Below, one piece after another: positions 52,541 to 61,236 of a stretch of DNA of 64,000 nucleotides (the first letter of the stretch is position 1; every line of letters begins with the position of its first letter). The translations under genes and the position numbers were made by a program. Below the pieces are notes generated by a model. It saw nothing but the letters and a program-made list of their open reading frames with translations, was not told where the DNA came from and did not search any database. This DNA comes from Bacteroides mediterraneensis (GTDB lineage Bacteria; Bacteroidota; Bacteroidia; Bacteroidales; Bacteroidaceae). Location: contig NZ_DAJPEN010000001.1 of assembly GCF_025993685.1 (NCBI RefSeq), positions 4,030,001-4,094,000 of the forward strand, read 5' to 3'.

Positions 52541-53467
52541 CTAAAATTTTAAATTTTGAAATACTTTATGGTATTTAATAATATTTCTTCTAATATCAAT
52601 AAATTTATTATCGTCAAAAACTTCCTCGCTACCTTTTTTGGTAACAAGAACTTCTTTTCCGTCTATCTTTTTACTTTCACAATGGGCTAATAAATTTCTT
52701 GTATCTATAATTTCTTTTTTGTAATTGTCAAGAAAATTTTCAACATCTACTCCCTCAGTTCTTATTATTTTATCTATAGTTCTAGCTTTTTTATAAGATT
52801 CAAAGAATAAACTACTTACAATTTCAACAATAGACTTATTTCTGATTTTATGAATACATTTTTTAGAACATTTATCATCTGTTTTCTTTAAGTTGTTTCT
52901 ATAGTCCTCATCAAATCTATCCATAATCTCTTTAAATAAACTTTCTCTTTCTGGGATAGTTTTTCCATGTGGATCTGTAAAATATTTAATAATGATTTCT
53001 TCCATCATATGGTCTAATTCACTCACTTCTGCCATAACTAATCCGCGCATATTAGTTAGGTCTTGAGTTTTTTTGATTAATGTCCTGATTACTTCTTTGG
53101 CTTTATACTCAAAGTCCTCGTTATCTCTTCCTGAACAATATGCTCCGTCTATGCTATGTTTAGCTAATTCTGCTCTTACAGCTTCTTCCCCATCTGAAGA
53201 ATAAAATAGAACTTCTGTGAATATTGATTTTTTTCGAATTGCTTCCATTAATGTCATAGCTGTTACACCGCCTGATAGTGTCATATCTGCTATGATTAAA
53301 TCATAGTTTGCATAATCCAATGTTTCCAAATTTTTACCATCAATTTCATTCTGTGGTTCAATAAAGTTAAAGCTAAAATCCTCAACTATATCTTTAATGA
53401 AATCTTTTTTGGTATTATAAGATGCTTTATTATCTTCAAACCAAAGTATTTTATAATCTATTCTCAT
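52541..53467 (-). CDS. Receiver-domain protein with HEPN-like C-terminal region
   Basis: The 308-residue protein begins with a response-regulator receiver fold (about 1-130). The acidic pair is Glu11-Asp12 (LWFEDN), the phospho-acceptor is Asp61 in DLIIADMTLSGG, and serines 90-91 are in the switch position (LFYSSDG). The usual lysine of the fifth strand is not evident (GAYCSGRD). There is no DNA-binding domain. The C-terminal part (about 140-308) is helical and contains RNLLAH (257-262), matching the R-N-x-x-x-H signature of HEPN ribonucleases. It overlaps the upstream GHKL-ATPase gene by 17 bp. I infer a phosphorylation-controlled effector; without structure comparison the HEPN call remains tentative. 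Composition is extremely AT-rich. Confidence 0.75.
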   Translation of the reverse strand: MRIDYKILWFEDNKASYNTKKDFIKDIVEDFSFNFIEPQNEIDGKNLETLDYANYDLIIADMTLSGGVTAMTLMEAIRKKSIFTEVLFYSSDGEEAVRAELAKHSIDGAYCSGRDNEDFEYKAKEVIRTLIKKTQDLTNMRGLVMAEVSELDHMMEEIIIKYFTDPHGKTIPERESLFKEIMDRFDEDYRNNLKKTDDKCSKKCIHKIRNKSIVEIVSSLFFESYKKARTIDKIIRTEGVDVENFLDNYKKEIIDTRNLLAHCESKKIDGKEVLVTKKGSEEVFDDNKFIDIRRNIIKYHKVFQNLKF

Positions 53468-56048
53468 TTTCTATTATAATTATAAATTCAGCTTCTTTTT
53501 CTTTTCTATTGGCGATAATTTTCCATTTGTTTTCGTCTACAATATTTTTTATATGGTACAATCCCATTCCTGTACTTTTTGTTGTAGAAAATCCTCTTTC
53601 AAAAATATCATTAATATTACCAATATCTTTATTAAAAGGCTGATTTGAAATAAAATGCATTTGTAATATACCTTTGCTAACTTCAATTATTATCTCTAAT
53701 AGATTTGCTTGAGCTTTTTTCGCATTACTCACCATGTTATCAACTATAATTGATATATCAATTGGAGCAAAACTCGTTATAAAAGCCATATTGGCTGAAC
53801 TGCTAAAATTGATATTAATTCTACTCCCAGAGAATTGTTTAGTTATTTTATTGATATAATTCTTTAAGAATTCTATTATATCGTATTCTTTTTTTGTAGT
53901 AAAATCATCAAAAATATTTCTAATGCCGAATCTGGAAAAAGATATAATTTTACTGTTTTCTAATGATATGTTCTTAAGAAAGTCGATAACTTTATTATAT
54001 GCAACTGGTTCATTTTTTACCAATCGTCTAGAAAACTGTGTTATCATGGCATTTATGTTATCTGCTACAACATTTGTTTGATGATGTAAATTTGTGACAG
54101 CTTCAAGATCTTGAGATGATAATGAAGTTATTATTTTAAGTTGCTCAGATTTCTTTTGCAAACGACTTTCTGCCTGTTCTTTAGCTAATTCTGCTTTTAT
54201 TCTTTTTTCTGATTCTTCACGTTTCTTTTGTTCTGCTTCTTTGCGCAAGACTTCTTCTTCTCTTCGTTTTAATTCAGCCTCTTTGGCCTGTAAGAGTGCA
54301 GCAAGTTTTCGTTCTCGTTCTAATTCTCTTTGCTTTTCAGCTTCTTGTTTAGCCATTTCTGCTTTTTGGGCTAATTCTTCAGCTTTAATTCTTTTTTGTT
54401 CTTCCTCAAATGCTTTTTTTTCTGCTTTTTCTTTTTCTTTTTGAAGCTCTTCTATACGGCGTTTTGCTTCATCAATTGAGAATAACAAATTTGAATCATT
54501 TGTTTCTTCAGCAATTTTTTCAAGATCTTTAATAAACTGAGGCTTTATTGTGTGAATTAAATCATCTGAAGCTAAAATATTAGCTAAATCTGTGTTATAA
54601 TATAAGATTTCTATGTTTTTATCTTTGACTAAGGTTTTTATTAATTGTATAAAGTCAATTTTACTACCTATGCTTGATGATAATATATAGTTAGGATTTT
54701 CTTCATCCTTATCAATATCTAATAACTCTTTTCTTTGTTGTAACGCTTCAACTTCATTTGCGAAATATTCTTTACGCAAAAATGCTTCACCCCATAGAAC
54801 TCCAGATACATAACGTTCTAATCGTCTATGAGCAATATTAAATAACGTAAACAATTGTTTTGAAGTTTGTGTTTCTATTAAACCTCCATCACGACTTGAA
54901 ACTTCTTTTAGTTCATTAATATTGTCTGTTACAACATCAACGCGACCAAATAGATCACGAGTCCCCAATCGGCGATTACGACCTTGTTGAGCACGATAAT
55001 CTAGTCCCCAACTGTCATCACCGGTATTACCAAAAGGCATAATTCTAAACCCATTCCTAAATAGAAATATTGACCCGTAATTAACAGGCTCAATTCCCAT
55101 TAATCTTGTAAAATTATTTTTAGCAGATCTGTTTAGAAAATATAAGTTTATATCTACATCTCTTAGTTTATTGAATTCAATGTTATGTTCCTTAATTTTA
55201 TATATATCAACACCTCTATCAGATAATGTTGTCCAAATAAAATTACCTTCTAACTTTACATCTATTTGAGTCGTTTTTAGTTTTAAAATTTTAGAAATGC
55301 TATTTTTTAATATTCCATTAACAATGTCTCTGTCATATCCATTATTCCTTTTTATGTTATCATCTTCTTTTTTTTCATGCTCACAAATTATCTCAATTGT
55401 GAAATCATTTGTTTCTGATAATGGGTTGATTAATTTTTCTAATGAACGTTTTAAATCCAGGAGCCTTTTTCTGTTCCATGGGTTTTTCTCGTCATTAAGA
55501 TGTGTGATCTCAAGAATTGTTCCTGTATCTTTATTTTCAGGAAAAGATAAAATTTTATCTTCTATTGAGCTGTGCTTTACGTTTATTTGAGCAAATTCTT
55601 TTTTTTGATCAATTTCAAACTCAGTCCAATCTACAATTATCGTTTCTGTTAATCTCGAACTCTCACTTTTTGTGGTTAATGTTAAAAGCCGTCCTAACCT
55701 ATCACAGGAAAATCTACCTATACCTTTTGCTCCGGCATAATGACGTTTGATATTATCTCGATACGACTTTTGTTTATCGTGTTGATTATCTTCAGTTCCA
55801 TCTTTTTTTGCAGAATATCCTAAAAAAAGCCATTTTTCTTTTAAGTCGTTAAAAGACATACCTTTCCCATTATCTGCAATGATGATTTTATCATTGCAAA
55901 AAGTTATTTCAACTTTTGTTGCATATGCATCATACGAATTTTTTACCAGCTCAAAGATGGCAATATTGTCATTAATTATAAGATCCTTACCTACAAGGTC
56001 TTTCAGTGCGGAGCTTACTTTAAATTGCATTTGTTCCATTAAATCCAT
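53451..56048 (-). CDS. Dual GHKL ATPase: MutL/Hsp90/MORC-like N-terminus and histidine-kinase-like C-terminus
   Basis: The 865-residue protein has an N-terminal GHKL ATPase of the MutL/Hsp90/MORC type: N-box ELVKNSYDA (33-41), DNGKGM (59-64) and GAKGIGRFS (106-114). A middle region follows to about 520, then a long highly charged coiled coil (about 525-640, rich in E, K and R). A helical pair has LHHQTNVVADNI (from 654), similar to HisKA_2-type phospho-acceptor segments. The C-terminal kinase-type ATPase lobe has an N-box DNMVSNAKKA (770-779) and FERGFSTTKSTGMGLYH (816-832), but its DxGxG box is degenerate. No membrane helix is present, so sensing is cytosolic. It overlaps the methyltransferase gene by 10 bp and the receiver gene by 17 bp, which suggests phosphotransfer to that receiver. 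Confidence 0.85.
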   Translation of the reverse strand: MDLMEQMQFKVSSALKDLVGKDLIINDNIAIFELVKNSYDAYATKVEITFCNDKIIIADNGKGMSFNDLKEKWLFLGYSAKKDGTEDNQHDKQKSYRDNIKRHYAGAKGIGRFSCDRLGRLLTLTTKSESSRLTETIIVDWTEFEIDQKKEFAQINVKHSSIEDKILSFPENKDTGTILEITHLNDEKNPWNRKRLLDLKRSLEKLINPLSETNDFTIEIICEHEKKEDDNIKRNNGYDRDIVNGILKNSISKILKLKTTQIDVKLEGNFIWTTLSDRGVDIYKIKEHNIEFNKLRDVDINLYFLNRSAKNNFTRLMGIEPVNYGSIFLFRNGFRIMPFGNTGDDSWGLDYRAQQGRNRRLGTRDLFGRVDVVTDNINELKEVSSRDGGLIETQTSKQLFTLFNIAHRRLERYVSGVLWGEAFLRKEYFANEVEALQQRKELLDIDKDEENPNYILSSSIGSKIDFIQLIKTLVKDKNIEILYYNTDLANILASDDLIHTIKPQFIKDLEKIAEETNDSNLLFSIDEAKRRIEELQKEKEKAEKKAFEEEQKRIKAEELAQKAEMAKQEAEKQRELERERKLAALLQAKEAELKRREEEVLRKEAEQKKREESEKRIKAELAKEQAESRLQKKSEQLKIITSLSSQDLEAVTNLHHQTNVVADNINAMITQFSRRLVKNEPVAYNKVIDFLKNISLENSKIISFSRFGIRNIFDDFTTKKEYDIIEFLKNYINKITKQFSGSRININFSSSANMAFITSFAPIDISIIVDNMVSNAKKAQANLLEIIIEVSKGILQMHFISNQPFNKDIGNINDIFERGFSTTKSTGMGLYHIKNIVDENKWKIIANRKEKEAEFIIIIENENRL

Positions 56049-57253
56049 TTTTTTAATACAATACCAGCTAATTCTGCAAACAAAGGTGGAATAGCATTAC
56101 CTATTTGTGTATAACGAGGAACTTCTATTTTGCGCATTTCTCCTCCTGTTGTATATTTTTCTTTTATTTCATACCAATCTGGAAAAGATTGTATACGTGC
56201 ACACTCGCGAACAGTCATGATTCTTGGTTCGCAATAATGTAAATAATCATCAGGATGTCCTGTTATAGTTGGTGAGATAGAATCTGCATCTAAAATGGTT
56301 ATACTTCGCTGTTTAATGTTCCATTTTTTACGTTCATCTCCATCTATACGTTTACCTCTAACTCCACAATTAGCTAATAATTTTTTAAAACACTCTAATT
56401 TTTCTGAGGAGTGTTTCGCAAAGCTATGACTATCAGGTATATTGTGTGTTTCCGCATAATCAGTCCTTAAAAGCTTTTGGTAATATGACTCTTCTGCACC
56501 ATATATGCCAGATTTAAATCCTTTTCTATCTGGGGTCGGAATTTCCCCATTAGATTGTAACAAATCAGAAATAGCTTCTTTAAGAGTCGTGCTTGCTGTT
56601 AGTCCCTTTGATTTTAGAAATTTATTTTTGTGAGATTCTAACATCTCTTCAAATTGATCTGGAGAACCTAGTGACTTCTGAATGCCAATCAAAATAAACC
56701 TATTTCGTCTTTGAGGTATTCCAAATTTTGAAAAATCTATAATATTGGACTTTACATTATATCCTAACATCTTAAGGCCGTCTATTACTTTTTGGGAATA
56801 AGGTATTGCCTCTTCATTCTTTTTTTTATCAAATGCATAAGTGAAGCCTTTTACATTCTCAAATAAAATAATTTTAGGTCTGACTAAATCAATAAATTTA
56901 ATGTAAGAGAAGACGAGATTATTACGAATATCCTCTTCAACTCTCTTTCCTGCCATGGAAAATCCTTGACAAGGAGGTCCTCCTGCTACTAAATCGACTT
57001 TTCCTCTCAGTCCTTTTAATTCAATCTTGTAATTTTCTAACACCTCATTGATATCATGAGGTGTTTGAGGAAGCCATTTAGGCCAATTAAAATGTTTTTT
57101 CTTATTTATTAAATTTGCCTTTAATGTTTCAAAGGCAAAAGGATTCTTCTCAATGGCAAAAAGTCCATTCCACCCAGCTTGATATAGCCCAAGTGAGAGT
57201 CCTCCACATCCTGCGAATAAATCAATTACTGTATGTCCTTTTTTTTTTGCCAT
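56039..57253 (-). CDS. DNA (cytosine-5) methyltransferase
   Basis: The 404-residue protein has the full set of C5-methyltransferase motifs: I DLFAGCGGLSLG (11-22), IV GGPPCQGFSMAGKR with catalytic Cys95, VI ENVKG (131-135), VIII FGIPQRRNRFILIG (about 175-188) and X QIGNAIPPLFAELAG near the end. The target-recognition region between VIII and IX is about 130 residues. Recognition sequence unknown. It is the first gene of a three-gene overlapping operon and is not followed by a recognisable restriction endonuclease. The composition is very AT-rich compared with the chromosome to the left, consistent with horizontal acquisition. Confidence 0.95.
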   Translation of the reverse strand: MAKKKGHTVIDLFAGCGGLSLGLYQAGWNGLFAIEKNPFAFETLKANLINKKKHFNWPKWLPQTPHDINEVLENYKIELKGLRGKVDLVAGGPPCQGFSMAGKRVEEDIRNNLVFSYIKFIDLVRPKIILFENVKGFTYAFDKKKNEEAIPYSQKVIDGLKMLGYNVKSNIIDFSKFGIPQRRNRFILIGIQKSLGSPDQFEEMLESHKNKFLKSKGLTASTTLKEAISDLLQSNGEIPTPDRKGFKSGIYGAEESYYQKLLRTDYAETHNIPDSHSFAKHSSEKLECFKKLLANCGVRGKRIDGDERKKWNIKQRSITILDADSISPTITGHPDDYLHYCEPRIMTVRECARIQSFPDWYEIKEKYTTGGEMRKIEVPRYTQIGNAIPPLFAELAGIVLKKWI

Positions 57254-57319
57254 TCCTAGTTCAAACTTAAATTATTGATTTTTAAATAATTAAACAATAT
57301 ATTACACCTATTATAAATA

Positions 57320-57350
57320 CAAAGATAACAAAAGTGTCGTTAAAAACGAA
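57320..57350 (-). promoter_or_regulatory. Promoter of the methyltransferase-GHKL-receiver operon
   Basis: On the minus strand TATCTTTG (complement of 57320-57327) matches TAnnTTTG. TTCG (complement of 57347-57350), one base off TTTG, lies 19 bp upstream. The predicted leader is about 57 nt. No other promoter-like site is evident before the two downstream genes. Confidence 0.6.
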
Positions 57351-57398
57351 ACATTATAAAGCTTTTTGTTCCTTTAATATATTCTTTATCATAAATTA

Positions 57399-57422
57399 TT
57401 ACATACAAAAAAATGTATGTAA
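57399..57422. promoter_or_regulatory. Perfect 9-bp dyad, candidate operator between the divergent operons
   Basis: TTACATACA (57399-57407) and TGTATGTAA (57414-57422) are exact inverted repeats around six A residues. The right arm overlaps TAACTTTA (57420-57427), the best -7 candidate for the divergent AbiH gene, so a bound protein would block that promoter. The methyltransferase promoter lies about 50 bp to the left. Confidence 0.6.
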
Positions 57423-57466
57423 CTTTACCGAATACCTAATAATAGGCTATTATAGTTGCACCAATA

Positions 57467-58438
57467 ATGTTTCTTATGAAAGATAGTATAGAAAATAACT
57501 CAATAGAGAATTTATATTTAATTGGAAATGGATTTGATATACACCATAAAATAAAATGTAGGTATTCAGATTTTCATGAATGGTTATATGAGAGTAACCC
57601 AATATTAGAAAACAGACTTTTTCAAGTTTACGATCTTCATCATGGTGACCTTTGGGCTTCGCTAGAAACTAATTTAGGAGAAATTACTACAGAATCAATA
57701 TTAGAAGGATATGTCTATGGTCCGATGTTACTTTTTATTTCACAGGGCAATAATAAACCTATAGCATTAAGCATGGATGAGTATACAGAGAATGTTAGTG
57801 AAGTTGGTTATACGTTAAAGCGTTTGTATGATGATTTGCAAGTTGAATTTGCTAAATGGATACTTCAACTTGAAGATGCCATTCCAAAGTATAAGGTAAA
57901 AATTGAGAAGTCTAATACTCTATTTATTAATTTTAATTATACGCAAACATTGGAAAATGTGTATGGAGTTCAGCCATCAAATATATTGTATATTCATGGA
58001 TGTGTAGCTACAAATGAGGATTTGATATTTGGTCATAATAAAACCTCTGAAAAACTATTGAAAGAATGGGACGAGAATAAATATTCAGAAGAGGAATTGG
58101 CTACTTTAATAGAAGCAGCTAATGAAATAGCTGTTTTATACAAGGATGTTAATGAGATAATTAGAAAGAATGCTTCTTTTTGGAAAAAGATTCAAAACAT
58201 CAAAAGAATCCATGTATGGGGTCTTTCTTTATCTGAGATTGATGTACCTTATATCAAACATATTAATTCAATAATAAATTCAAAAGATGTATCTTGGGAG
58301 TTTAGTTGGTACTCAGACTCAGATAAAAAAAGAATTGTAGAGATAATTACTAATATAGGAATAACTCAATATTCTTTAGTAAAATTAGAGGATTTAATTT
58401 GCATCACGCATAAACAATTGCAACTGTTTGATTATTAA
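57467..58438 (+). CDS. AbiH-family abortive infection protein
   Basis: The 323-residue protein has the AbiH pattern: LYLIGNGFDIHHKIKCRYSD with GNGFD at 20-24, SLETNLGE, FINFNYTQTLENVYG, YIHGC and LIFGHN. The start may be the first ATG or the one at 57476 (MKDSIENN). AbiH proteins confer phage resistance by abortive infection in lactococci; the biochemical activity is not well established. It is divergent from the methyltransferase operon across a 213-bp AT-rich gap with a perfect dyad. It is as AT-rich as that operon, so they were probably acquired together. A 12-bp hairpin downstream has been split by IS66-5. Confidence 0.88.
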   Translation: MFLMKDSIENNSIENLYLIGNGFDIHHKIKCRYSDFHEWLYESNPILENRLFQVYDLHHGDLWASLETNLGEITTESILEGYVYGPMLLFISQGNNKPIALSMDEYTENVSEVGYTLKRLYDDLQVEFAKWILQLEDAIPKYKVKIEKSNTLFINFNYTQTLENVYGVQPSNILYIHGCVATNEDLIFGHNKTSEKLLKEWDENKYSEEELATLIEAANEIAVLYKDVNEIIRKNASFWKKIQNIKRIHVWGLSLSEIDVPYIKHINSIINSKDVSWEFSWYSDSDKKRIVEIITNIGITQYSLVKLEDLICITHKQLQLFDY

Positions 58439-58616
58439 ATATGGGAATTAAATAACACCTCATTATAATAATAAAATGATATCAGGACTTTCATTCTTCT
58501 CATGATAAGCAGAAGTCTATTATTGATATTAATAGACTGTAAGCATACTATTTTCCGCCTTGACGCACATTATTCACAACCCTACCTTTGCGCCGTAACC
58601 TTTAACAATAATGATT

Positions 58617-58985
58617 ATGGCAAAAGAGAAAGTAAACTACCAAGAGGTATATGACCTCTACCAGTTATGCAGCGAGACCAAGGATCTTCGGGAGTTCTGT
58701 GCGGATTATGGAGTAAATTACGACAAGTTCATGAACTGGCAGCGTCACCAGCTGTGGAGTGAGAAGTTAGGTAAGGCAGTTCAGACTGAACAACCCAAGG
58801 TTGCCAAAGTCCAGATAACCGGCAAGCCTTGCAACAGTCCAACCGTGAAGATGGAAGTGAAACAGCCTGAAGGCGAACCGCCAATAAAATGGGTTAAGTT
58901 ACAACTGACATCCGGCGCAACACTGTTTCTAAGAAATACCACCGTTCTTGACCTGAGTCTGTTGCTTAATAAAATGATAGGATGA
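58617..58985 (+). CDS. tnpA: IS66-5 TnpA accessory protein
   Basis: The start is the ATG at 58617 (MAKEKVNYQEVYDLYQLCSE), with an alternative two codons upstream. The 122-residue protein has a single helix-turn-helix module (DLREFCADYGVNYDKFMNWQ) and a C-terminal segment (WVKLQLTSGATLFLRNTTVL), the common IS66 layout. tnpB starts right after its stop codon. Confidence 0.88.
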   Translation: MAKEKVNYQEVYDLYQLCSETKDLREFCADYGVNYDKFMNWQRHQLWSEKLGKAVQTEQPKVAKVQITGKPCNSPTVKMEVKQPEGEPPIKWVKLQLTSGATLFLRNTTVLDLSLLLNKMIG

Positions 58986-58986
58986 T

Positions 58987-59331
58987 ATGCTTGGACTGAG
59001 TGCTAACCTGAACTATTACCTGTTCAACGGTAATGTGGATTTACGGAAAGGTATCTTCCGTCTGTGTGAGAGTATAAGGGAAGAGATATCACTCGATCCG
59101 AGTGATACATCCAATGTATATATGTTCATGTCCCGTAACCGCAAGGTCGTGAAGATACTTCATTACGAACGCGGTTTTTATGTGCTTTATGAGAAACGTC
59201 CAGTCATGGGTAGATTCAAGAAACCTGTATTTGATGAGGTCTCCAAATGCTACCGGATACAATGGTCGGATATGGCCTATCTTACGGAAAGCATAGTGGT
59301 TGACAAGATGTACGTTAGTCCGAAATATTAA
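58987..59331 (+). CDS. tnpB: IS66-5 TnpB accessory protein
   Basis: The 114-residue IS66 Orf2 protein begins MLGLSANLNYYLFNGNVDLR and contains NVYMFMSRNRKVVKILHYER and YRIQWSDMAYL. It starts 1 bp after the stop codon of tnpA. Confidence 0.9.
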   Translation: MLGLSANLNYYLFNGNVDLRKGIFRLCESIREEISLDPSDTSNVYMFMSRNRKVVKILHYERGFYVLYEKRPVMGRFKKPVFDEVSKCYRIQWSDMAYLTESIVVDKMYVSPKY

Positions 59332-59418
59332 TATTAATACACTGATTATCAATAAAATAATATAAAAATAAACGGTAAAAAGTTTGCGTAACTGCCTGAT
59401 TTTTCGTACCTTTATATC

Positions 59419-61176
59419 ATGATTGATGAAAGAGCATACGAGTTACTTTGCTGCCAGCTGGGTCTGGCAAATGAGGAAAAGGCAGGGCTTCGCAAACAGG
59501 TAAACGAACTGATTGCGAGGCTTAAGGCTATTGAAGAATCAAACAAAGAGAACTCCAAGGCTCTGGTTGATACAATCAATGAGTTGTCCGCAACAGTCGA
59601 AAACTATCGAAAAGAAATGGAACTTATGAGAAAGCAGCTTGAGGCAAAAGACGAGGTGAACATGATGCTGGCAAATGAGGTTTCCAATCTCAGGCTTCAG
59701 CTTGAGGACAGCAGGAAACATCGTTTCGGCCGTACCTCCGAACAAAGAAGGCTGCTGAACAACCGTAACATTGACAAGTCGGCAATGGAGAAGTCCGAGT
59801 ATGACGGCTCTGATAAGAAAGATGATAATAATAAGGCAGATGGTAACGGTACTGGCAGCAATACCTCTTCCGGTAACGTACCTGCACAGAACTGCAGGCC
59901 TTCAAGGAAAAAGGAAACAGCTCCCCGTGCAGAAAAGACCAGGCTGAAGGTGGATAAGGTAGTTGTTCATGAAATAGAAGATTATTACCAACTCCCGGAT
60001 GGTGCAAGGCTTATGAACCGTAACGGAATGGCTGATGTGTGGGAATACAGGGTCATAGAACATGTAAGGGCTCATAATGTGGAGCATGTGTACAAGGTGG
60101 CGAGGGTAAAGCTTGCCGACGGCACTTTCACAAGCACGATGGAGCATCCGCTGAAAAACCTTGGAGGAATCTTCTCTCCTGAACTGCTTGTCCGCCTGCT
60201 TTGTCTGAAATATGACTTCAGCATGCCTGAAAATAGACAGATAAGGCTGCTTGCAAGAGAAGGTATCCATATAAGCAACACCACGCTGAACAGCTATATC
60301 CATAACGGAATCGCCAAACTAAAGGAATTTATCGGAGATGCATTCAAGGAGTTTGTACAGAGGGCAAAATACCTTATGGTTGATGAGACTACCGAACTCG
60401 TTGGAGTTGAAACACCGGAAGGTAAGGCTTACAGGAGAAAGTACTTATGGGCTTTCTTTGCAAAGCATATAAAGATGGTCTATTATCACTATAACAACGG
60501 CAGCAGGTCTTCCGATACGGCAAAGTCGTTCCTGGAATATTTTATGGGAACCATATCCACTGACGGATATACGGTTTACAGGATGTTTGACGGAGAAGCC
60601 TCAAAGGTGCTTCACATAGGATGCTGGACGCACTGCAGGAGGTTGTGGGTTGATGCCTTGCCTTCAGACAGGACGGCGATGGACATAATAAATCCTATCG
60701 GTGATATGTTCAGAAATGAAGACCTGTTCCGTATGATGAAACTCAGCGGCGAGCAGATTAAGGAAAAAAGACTTAAGCTTACGGGACCGATTCTTGAGCG
60801 TATCCATCATAAGGTGGTCATGATGATGCAGGATACCAAAATCATGGCAAACGAACTGATGAGAAAGGCCGTGAACTATACGTTAAACCAGTGGAAGTCC
60901 TTGAGAAATATCCTCAAGGACGGTTCAGCGGAAATATCCAACAATCTCTGTGAGCAAAGAATGAAACCTGTAAAGCTGCTGCTCAAGAACTGTATGAATA
61001 TAGGAAGTGAGGCAGCCGCAGAAAACTCGGCATTCATCTTCTCTCTGATAGAAAGCTGCAAACTTAATGACATAGATCCTCAGGATTACCTGAAGCACTT
61101 GTTTGAATGTATTCTTCATGGTAATAACTGCGACAGGAAGGCTCTTCTGCCATGTTTTTATAAACCGGAATGTTAA
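59419..61176 (+). CDS. tnpC: IS66-5 transposase TnpC
   Basis: At 585 residues this is the longest TnpC here, with a coiled-coil leader to about residue 105 and the HRFGRTSEQRRLL motif. A low-complexity Asn/Lys/Gly/Ser linker (about 125-160) is absent from the other copies. The DDE core comprises LMVDETTELVGV, STDGYTVYRM and ISNNLCEQRMKPVKLLLKN. It appears intact. Confidence 0.92.
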   Translation: MIDERAYELLCCQLGLANEEKAGLRKQVNELIARLKAIEESNKENSKALVDTINELSATVENYRKEMELMRKQLEAKDEVNMMLANEVSNLRLQLEDSRKHRFGRTSEQRRLLNNRNIDKSAMEKSEYDGSDKKDDNNKADGNGTGSNTSSGNVPAQNCRPSRKKETAPRAEKTRLKVDKVVVHEIEDYYQLPDGARLMNRNGMADVWEYRVIEHVRAHNVEHVYKVARVKLADGTFTSTMEHPLKNLGGIFSPELLVRLLCLKYDFSMPENRQIRLLAREGIHISNTTLNSYIHNGIAKLKEFIGDAFKEFVQRAKYLMVDETTELVGVETPEGKAYRRKYLWAFFAKHIKMVYYHYNNGSRSSDTAKSFLEYFMGTISTDGYTVYRMFDGEASKVLHIGCWTHCRRLWVDALPSDRTAMDIINPIGDMFRNEDLFRMMKLSGEQIKEKRLKLTGPILERIHHKVVMMMQDTKIMANELMRKAVNYTLNQWKSLRNILKDGSAEISNNLCEQRMKPVKLLLKNCMNIGSEAAAENSAFIFSLIESCKLNDIDPQDYLKHLFECILHGNNCDRKALLPCFYKPEC

Positions 61177-61205
61177 AACAAAAATATTTTCTTACGGACT
61201 TTTTT

Positions 61206-61236
61206 ATTTTATCGGCTGAAAAACAGCCGATAAAAT
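61206..61236 (+). terminator. Hairpin at the 3' end of IS66-5
   Basis: ATTTTATCGGCTG (61206-61218) pairs perfectly with CAGCCGATAAAAT (61224-61236) around five A residues. It lies between the transposase stop and the right inverted repeat and may stop transcripts leaving the element. Confidence 0.6.

Noticed and set aside
56039..57253. Methyltransferase considered as part of DISARM or BREX
   Set aside because: No DrmA/B helicase, PglZ, BrxC or phospholipase-type partner is present; the operon contains only the GHKL and receiver genes.
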